From Brevibacillus sp042683565 (GTDB lineage: Bacteria; Bacillota; Bacilli; Brevibacillales; Brevibacillaceae), in the NCBI RefSeq assembly GCF_042683565.1, contig NZ_JBHUJW010000031.1:53801-117800 (forward strand): a DNA stretch of 64,000 nucleotides. Reading direction: 5' to 3'. The translations under genes and the position numbers were made by a program. Below are positions 59,586-64,000 of this stretch, piece after piece (within the stretch, counting starts at the first letter, position 1; each line of letters opens with the position of its first letter). Under the pieces are notes generated by a model. The model did not search any database, was not told the DNA's origin, and saw only the letters and a list, made by a program, of their open reading frames with translations.

Positions 59586-60721
59586 CAGCTATTTGTCAAC
59601 TTCCGGTAAAGAGCCAAAATATGTGCGGCCATCTGCTCGATCGTAAAGGAACGCTCCACTTTTTCCAGAGCATGACGGACCATGCTGTCGACGAGTTGTT
59701 CCGATTGCAGCAGCCGCTCCATCGCCTGAGAGAGGGCGGCTGGGTCGCCTGGCTCGACGAGAAGCCCCGTATCTTCGTGAAAGACGAATTCCTTCACACC
59801 GCCGACCTTGCTGGCGATGACCGGCACTTCTGACGCCATTGCTTCGATGATGGTATACCCGAGCCCTTCGTAATAGGAGGAGTGGACGAATGCGTCGCAA
59901 GCGTGCAGGCAAGCCGGAATGTCCTGCCGAAAGCCGGCGAAGCGGACGAAGTCTTCCAAACCGAGCCTGCGCACCTGTTCTTCCAGTCCAGCGCGCTCGG
60001 GTCCATCGCCGACCAGCACCAGATAAGGGCGGGATGAAGTCCGTTGCACCAGCCGGGCGAACGCATCGACGAGGACGGGCAGTCCTTTTACCGGAACGAA
60101 GCGTGCGACGGAACCGAAGACGAAGGAATGCTGCGGGATGTCCCATTCCGCGCGCAGGCGTGCCCGATCTTCGTCCCGCAGCTGCGTCTGACGGTAGGGT
60201 GACAAGTCCATCCCGTTGTAGATGACACTGATACAGCGATCTGCTACTCCTTGCCCGCGCAGGATGTTTGCCAGCGCACCGCTGATCGCGATGTAGTGCC
60301 GGTTCCACTGGCGCGTACAGCGTTCCATCAGACTGACGATGGCATAGGCGAGCGGGCTGGCGTAATCGTAGCGCAGCGAACTGTGCATCGTCGTCACCAG
60401 AGGGACGTGCAACCCGCGAGCGGCCAGTCGCGAAAAGAAATTGGCCTTGACGCCATGCGTATGGATGATGGCAGGATGGAACGAGTGAAACGTGTCCCGC
60501 AATGCACGCAGCAAGCGCAGGTCAAACCGTCCGAACTGATTCAGCGCAAACACCGTGATGCCCGCTTCCTTCAGCTTGCTGGCAAAAAGGGAGTCGTAAA
60601 AACAAACCACTGCTACATCCACTTCGTCAGCGGAAAAAGCGGACACCAGATTGAGAATATGTTGTTCCGCACCGCCAAATTCCCCCCCGCCGATGACGTG
60701 GAGGACTCGTAATTTGCTCAT
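59585..60721 (-). CDS. GT4-family glycosyltransferase
   Basis: A 378-residue retaining glycosyltransferase (GT-B fold). The N-domain starts VLHVIGGGEFGGAEQHILNL, with the glycine loop that binds the acceptor side. The C-domain has SVARFVPVKGLPVLVDAFA, YYEGLGYTIIEAMASEVPVI with the E-x7-E motif, and SKVGGVKEFV. It should add a sugar to a lipid-linked or surface glycan. It is divergent from a second GT4 gene across 101 bp, and a nucleotide-sugar dehydrogenase lies 2.5 kb away, so a surface-polymer locus is plausible. Confidence 0.92.
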   Translation of the reverse strand: MSKLRVLHVIGGGEFGGAEQHILNLVSAFSADEVDVAVVCFYDSLFASKLKEAGITVFALNQFGRFDLRLLRALRDTFHSFHPAIIHTHGVKANFFSRLAARGLHVPLVTTMHSSLRYDYASPLAYAIVSLMERCTRQWNRHYIAISGALANILRGQGVADRCISVIYNGMDLSPYRQTQLRDEDRARLRAEWDIPQHSFVFGSVARFVPVKGLPVLVDAFARLVQRTSSRPYLVLVGDGPERAGLEEQVRRLGLEDFVRFAGFRQDIPACLHACDAFVHSSYYEGLGYTIIEAMASEVPVIASKVGGVKEFVFHEDTGLLVEPGDPAALSQAMERLLQSEQLVDSMVRHALEKVERSFTIEQMAAHILALYRKLTNS

Positions 60722-60822
60722 CTAAATTCACCCGAATCGTAGTAAGAAAGCCATTTTCACTATAGCAGATGGCTGATAGATTCGCAATAACACAGCACTT
60801 GTGGTATGGTGGATGGAGGAAA

Positions 60823-62196
60823 ATGAAAAGGACAAGGACGGTTACATACATGAAAGACCACAACGTATTGATCATTTGCTACATCTTCCCGCCCATCGGC
60901 GGCGGAGGTGTGCCAAGACCGCTGAAAATGGCCAAATATTTGGGGGAGTTCGGCTGGAAGGTGCACGTGCTGACGGTAGAGCCTGCTTATCACGCGACGC
61001 TCGATCCGTCGCTGTTGGCGCAGCTGCCGCCGGATGTGAAGATTCACCGGGCAAAAGAATGGCAGCTGATCCCCAACAGGGGAGCAGTGGCAGCGCAGCC
61101 TGCTGCAGGGGGGGATAAGCCGTTCGGGCCGTCTGTCAAGGCGGTGCTGAAAAAGCAGGTCATCCAGATGCTGAAAAAAGTGAAGCCGTACCTGCTGATT
61201 CCCGATGACCAGATTTTGTGGCTGCCAAACGCGGTCAAGCTGGGAAGGGAAATCATGAAGCGGGAGAAGATCGATGTCATCTTCTCTACCTCCGGACCGG
61301 TGACGAACCATCTGGTCGCGCGCAAGCTGGCCAGAGAGTTCGACTGCAAGTGGGTGGCGGACTTCCGCGATCCGTGGACGCAAAACATGCACACTTCGGG
61401 CATTGCCTGGCGGGAGCGCATGGAGGAGCGGATGGAGGCAGACGTCATGCTGGAGGCTGATGCGATTACGACGGTGACGGCGACGTTTGCAAAAAACTTC
61501 CTGAGCAAGCACGGGGAGCGCATCAAGCGTCTCGAGCTGATCTACAACGGATTTGACCAGGCGGACTTTCAGGGACTTGCGCCGAGCCATGCCGTGCCGG
61601 GCAAATTTCACGCGGTGTACGCAGGCATTTTGTACCAAAAGCGCAACCCGCGGCTGCTTCTGCACGCCATCCGCGAGCTGATTGACGCAGGCGAAGTCGA
61701 TCCGAACGACCTGCTGCTCACCTTTGCCGGTGTGTTCGACTATCCGGGGTATTCCGAAAATCGCGATTGCGTCGAGCAGTTGCGCCTGGGAGAAATCGTG
61801 CGGGTGCTGGGCAATTTGCCGCACAAGGAAGCGCTGGGGTTGATGAAGGGAGCGGACGCCCTGCTGCTGATCGGCGACGTTTCTGCCGATGCGGGCGCGT
61901 ACATCCCCGGCAAGCTGTACGAGTACATGGGCATCGGAAAGCCGATTCTGGCGCTGAACAAGGCAGGAGAGGCGACCGAGATCATCGAGAAGTTCGGGCT
62001 CGGACAAGTGGCAGATCCCGAGGACAAGGAAGCGGTCAAACAGGCGTACTTGCAGCTGTACAAGGAATGGAAGACAAAAGGGCTAAAGAGCGAAGCCGCA
62101 CGCGGCGAAGATTTTTCCGAACGGGTCAAGCCGTACGAGCGGCGCGAGCAGGCGAGACAACTGGCGGAGCTCATGGAAGACCTGCTCGATTCATGA
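60823..62196 (+). CDS. GT4-like glycosyltransferase
   Basis: A 457-residue GT-B glycosyltransferase. The N-terminus FPPIGGGGVPRPLKMAKYLG is typical of surface-polysaccharide GT4 proteins, followed by FSTSGPVTNHLVARKLAREF and DFRDPW. The C-domain has GILYQKRNPRLLLHAI and a KLYEYMGIGKPILALNKAGE motif. ATG 60823 has GGAGG close upstream (3 bases); ATG 60850 (MKDHNV) is an alternative. Its last codons overlap the first of a truncated MFS gene (ATGA). Confidence 0.88.
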   Translation: MKRTRTVTYMKDHNVLIICYIFPPIGGGGVPRPLKMAKYLGEFGWKVHVLTVEPAYHATLDPSLLAQLPPDVKIHRAKEWQLIPNRGAVAAQPAAGGDKPFGPSVKAVLKKQVIQMLKKVKPYLLIPDDQILWLPNAVKLGREIMKREKIDVIFSTSGPVTNHLVARKLAREFDCKWVADFRDPWTQNMHTSGIAWRERMEERMEADVMLEADAITTVTATFAKNFLSKHGERIKRLELIYNGFDQADFQGLAPSHAVPGKFHAVYAGILYQKRNPRLLLHAIRELIDAGEVDPNDLLLTFAGVFDYPGYSENRDCVEQLRLGEIVRVLGNLPHKEALGLMKGADALLLIGDVSADAGAYIPGKLYEYMGIGKPILALNKAGEATEIIEKFGLGQVADPEDKEAVKQAYLQLYKEWKTKGLKSEAARGEDFSERVKPYERREQARQLAELMEDLLDS

Positions 62197-62708
62197 GAAC
62201 AATAGACAGCTTCCTTGGGGTCTACGTGCAGAGCCTTGGCGGAAGCACGGGAGATGTGGGACAGGCGTGGTTTTTGGCGGCGGTCAGAGAGGTGGCGTTC
62301 TTTGCCGTCAGCGCCCGCATTTTGCAGCGGTGGAGCGAAATCAAGCTGATTGCCTGCGCCACGGCGTTCTATACGATCCGTTACTTGCTGTGCGCGATCG
62401 TGCCGTCAGCGGAGTGGGTCGTCTTTTTGCAGTTGACGCAAGGCTTGACCTTCGTCATTTTTTACACCGCCGCCATCCAGAATTTGTACCGGATCATTCC
62501 CGAGGAGTGGAAAGCAACGGGGCAAACGGTGTTGGCCGTCCTTTTTTTCGGCATTTCCGGCATTATCGGCTCGATAGCGGGCGGCTGGGTGTTCCAGCAG
62601 TTTGGGGGAGGGGCGCTGTATGCGGCGATGGCGGTCTGTTCGCTGGTCGCCTTCGGGTACAGCCTGCTGATCTGGAGGGAGAGCGGAGATCAAGGCAACG
62701 CAGCCTGA
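62193..62708 (+). pseudogene. MFS transporter (PPP/nucleoside permease-like), C-terminal half only
   Basis: A 171-residue frame matching only the second half of a 12-helix MFS permease of the MFS_1_like group: FLGVYVQSLGGSTGDVGQAW, a helix 7-12 set, and PEEWKATGQTVLAVLFFGIS with GIIGSIAGGWVFQQFGG. A full protein has about 390-410 residues. The first ATG overlaps the stop of the GT4 gene (ATGA), so it may be translated by coupling. Whether the six helices are stable is unknown; I treat it as a remnant, with a half-transporter as the alternative. Confidence 0.7.
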
Positions 62709-62796
62709 AAAGAGCGGGGGCAAAAGCTGGAGTGCATGCAACGTTCCACAGGCAATGCGGGAAGCAAATGAGGGGCTGACGATCGCCGTCAGATCG

Positions 62797-62830
62797 AAGC
62801 TGTCGAGAAAGTCGGCAGCTTTTCTTTTTT
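62797..62830 (+). terminator. Terminator after the MFS remnant
   Basis: AAGCTGTCG pairs with CGGCAGCTT, one G-U and a short GAGAAAGT loop, followed by TTCTTTTTT. Confidence 0.75.
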
Positions 62831-62910
62831 GTGTTTTGTTCTGCTTATACGTCTAACTGCATACCTTTTCGTAAATAAATAAAGGAAATGGCGAATAGAA
62901 ACAGAATGTG

Positions 62911-62931
62911 AATGCAAATAAGGTTTGCATT
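62911..62931. promoter_or_regulatory. Candidate AbiEi operator
   Basis: AATGCAAA, 5 bases, TTTGCATT: a perfect 8-bp dyad 43 bp before the abiEi start in an AT-rich gap. AbiEi antitoxins repress their own promoter by binding inverted repeats. Confidence 0.5.
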
Positions 62932-62974
62932 TATAGCTAACTGCCGACTATTTTGTGAAAAAAGGTGAGACAAA

Positions 62975-63583
62975 ATGAATGGGCAAATACATGAAAAAAT
63001 TCAAAATCTCTTTGAACGGCAAAAGGGATTTGCCAAAACGAAGGATTTTCTTAACGAAGGCATTAGCAATTATTATATTCGCCAATTGGAAACTCAGGGA
63101 GAAATCATTCGGGTAAAGCAAGGTCTGTATCGGTACTCAAAATATGAAGGTAATCAATATGATGAATTCATTGAAGTATCTAAGATTATACCCAAAGGGA
63201 TCATATGTCTTCTTTCTGCGCTAGCTTACTACGAGTTGACAACTTTTAGCCCGTGGGAGTATCAGATTGCCATTTACAGAGGAGCCAAGAAGCCAAGTTT
63301 GCCGGATTACCCGCCAATCAAGGTAGACTATTTTTCTGAAACGCAATATCAATACGGGATTGATGAGATCGAGATCGGTGGCAATAAAATTAAGATATAT
63401 GATCGAGAAAAGACGATATGCGACATTATCCGTTATCGCGAGAAAATCGGTATCGATGTAATGAAGGAAGGTCTAAGAAATTATCTAAAAAGTCCCGAAA
63501 AGAACATTACAAAACTTGTGGGTTATGCAGAAAAACTGCGAATTAAAACTGTTCTAGTAAAATATTTAGAGGTGCTACTATAA
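62975..63583 (+). CDS. AbiEi-type antitoxin (type IV toxin-antitoxin, abortive infection)
   Basis: A 202-residue AbiEi antitoxin. The N-terminal winged helix (about 8-60, KTKDFLNEGISNYYIRQLET) binds DNA, and the C-domain with YGIDEIEIGG, DREKTICDIIRYREKIG and MKEGLRNYL opposes the toxin. The family stops phage by abortive infection. AAAGGTGAG precedes the ATG. The toxin start overlaps its stop (TAATG). The DNA is clearly AT-richer than the flanks, which fits horizontal transfer. Confidence 0.92.
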   Translation: MNGQIHEKIQNLFERQKGFAKTKDFLNEGISNYYIRQLETQGEIIRVKQGLYRYSKYEGNQYDEFIEVSKIIPKGIICLLSALAYYELTTFSPWEYQIAIYRGAKKPSLPDYPPIKVDYFSETQYQYGIDEIEIGGNKIKIYDREKTICDIIRYREKIGIDVMKEGLRNYLKSPEKNITKLVGYAEKLRIKTVLVKYLEVLL

Positions 63584-63804
63584 TGAGTGAGATAAAAAAT
63601 ATTCCTGCTTCTGTTGCTGAACGATTGAGAAATGTAGCCAAGCAAAGCGGAAAAGCATTTGATCTAATATTGCTTCTCTATTTTCAAGAGCGGCTCTTGT
63701 ATCGGTTATCCATTTCGGAGTTTAGGGACAAATTTGTCTTGAAAGGAGGTCTTTATTTAGGGCTTGCTGAACGATCAAAAAATCCAGTAGGGACAAGGGT
63801 TTGA
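63583..63804 (+). pseudogene. AbiEii-type nucleotidyltransferase toxin, truncated
   Basis: Only the first ~60 residues of an AbiEii toxin remain: KAFDLILLLYFQERLLYRLS and FRDKFVLKGGLYL, which lead up to the nucleotidyltransferase active site. The intact protein has about 290-300 residues, with the DID catalytic motif after the KGG. Here the frame turns into unrelated codons after KGGLYL and stops at 63804. A transposase gene begins 75 bp on, so an insertion sequence most likely split the gene. The N-terminal fragment cannot be an active transferase. Confidence 0.8.
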
Positions 63805-64000
63805 GGCACATTTCGTCGAATTCATATGCAAGGAAATCGTTTCATAATGTTGAAAAACCGTGCACATGGAGGATGACGATGATGTACCAACCGTACGCCA
63901 ACGAGGAAAACCAATTGCTACTGCCGAGCGATTTTTTCTTGCCATTCGGCGGTCGTCTGAATCCGGACAATCGCTGGATCAAGCTCGCACAGATGATCCC
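63760..64000 (+). mobile_element. Left end of an IS5-type insertion sequence (partial)
   Basis: The toxin frame is interrupted near 63760 and the transposase start follows at 63879. The left end of the element is therefore placed between about 63755 and 63790; GGGCTTGCTGAACG (63764-63777) or the GGGACAAGGG further on could be its terminal repeat. The right end is outside the window, so neither the terminal repeats nor a target duplication can be checked. Confidence 0.55.
63879..64000 (+). CDS. IS5-family transposase, 5' part
   Basis: The first 40 codons of a transposase. LLPSDFFLPFGGRLNPDNRW is the conserved N-terminal block of IS5/IS1182-type DDE transposases, followed by KLAQMIP. The catalytic DDE residues lie outside the window. 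GGAGG lies 6 bases before ATG 63879 (9 before ATG 63882). Its presence explains the truncated AbiEii gene. Confidence 0.85.
   Translation, partial: MMYQPYANEENQLLLPSDFFLPFGGRLNPDNRWIKLAQMI

Overview
The window looks like chromosomal DNA of an endospore-forming, GC-rich member of the Firmicutes, most likely Brevibacillus or a close relative in the Paenibacillaceae. Three things point there: spore genes (cwlJ-gerQ, sspI, ytxC, a CotF-like coat protein, a Ger(x)C remnant), T-box and L20 leaders typical of Firmicutes, and Bacillus-like gene neighbourhoods (infC-rpmI-rplT, ilv-leu, pheST-zapA-mutS2). The genus is inferred from gene content; no marker gene was searched.

Layout. 0-6 kb: the end of a macrolide-type glycosyltransferase, then a namZ-amiE-nagZ operon that strips MurNAc and GlcNAc from peptidoglycan fragments. 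6-10 kb: an AraC/GyrI-like regulator divergent from a DUF1541 lipoprotein, an OmpR/VanS-like two-component pair and a small secreted protein. 10-18.8 kb: ilvE, a decayed Nudix gene, an Eis-like acetyltransferase, a PilZ protein, a zinc finger-HTH-DUF2087-GIY-YIG fusion, cwlJ-gerQ, a VTT membrane protein and a coat protein. 19-26 kb: mqnC (futalosine menaquinone route), ytxC, thrS behind a T-box, moaA, and infC-rpmI-rplT behind an L20-type leader, with infC starting at ATT. 26.3-29.7 kb: an AT-richer ECF sigma factor, a membrane YcdB-like protein and a secreted YcdB-like protein; the same two-part promoter motif precedes the first and third genes. 29.9-38.5 kb: cysH-sat, then ilvBNC-leuAB behind a consensus promoter, a perfect dyad and a T-box. 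38.5-46.8 kb: a MocR regulator, moaB, a B12-binding radical SAM protein, DedA, DUF1294, a Ger(x)C fragment, sspI, a KtrA/C subunit, ysgA and a DUF2225 protein. 46.8-58.5 kb: T-box-pheST, zapA, larEB, a YvlD-like membrane protein, mutS2-DUF350-ferredoxin, a 24-residue membrane peptide, a nucleotide-sugar dehydrogenase and a cold-shock gene. 58.6-64 kb: an M55 D-aminopeptidase, two divergent GT4 glycosyltransferases, half an MFS transporter, and an AT-rich AbiE toxin-antitoxin pair whose toxin is cut short next to an IS5-type transposase that runs off the window.

How it fits together. Most of the window is core metabolism and translation under tRNA-responsive control (Thr, Phe and branched-chain leaders). 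Mobile or decaying DNA is limited to the Nudix, Ger(x)C and MFS remnants and the AbiE/IS edge. The best candidate for an undescribed system is the ECF/YcdB locus at 26.3-29.7 kb, where an autoregulated sigma factor, a membrane partner and a paralogous secreted protein appear to form one signalling unit.

Limits: all calls rest on reading the sequence and on family knowledge. No database search or folding program was run.
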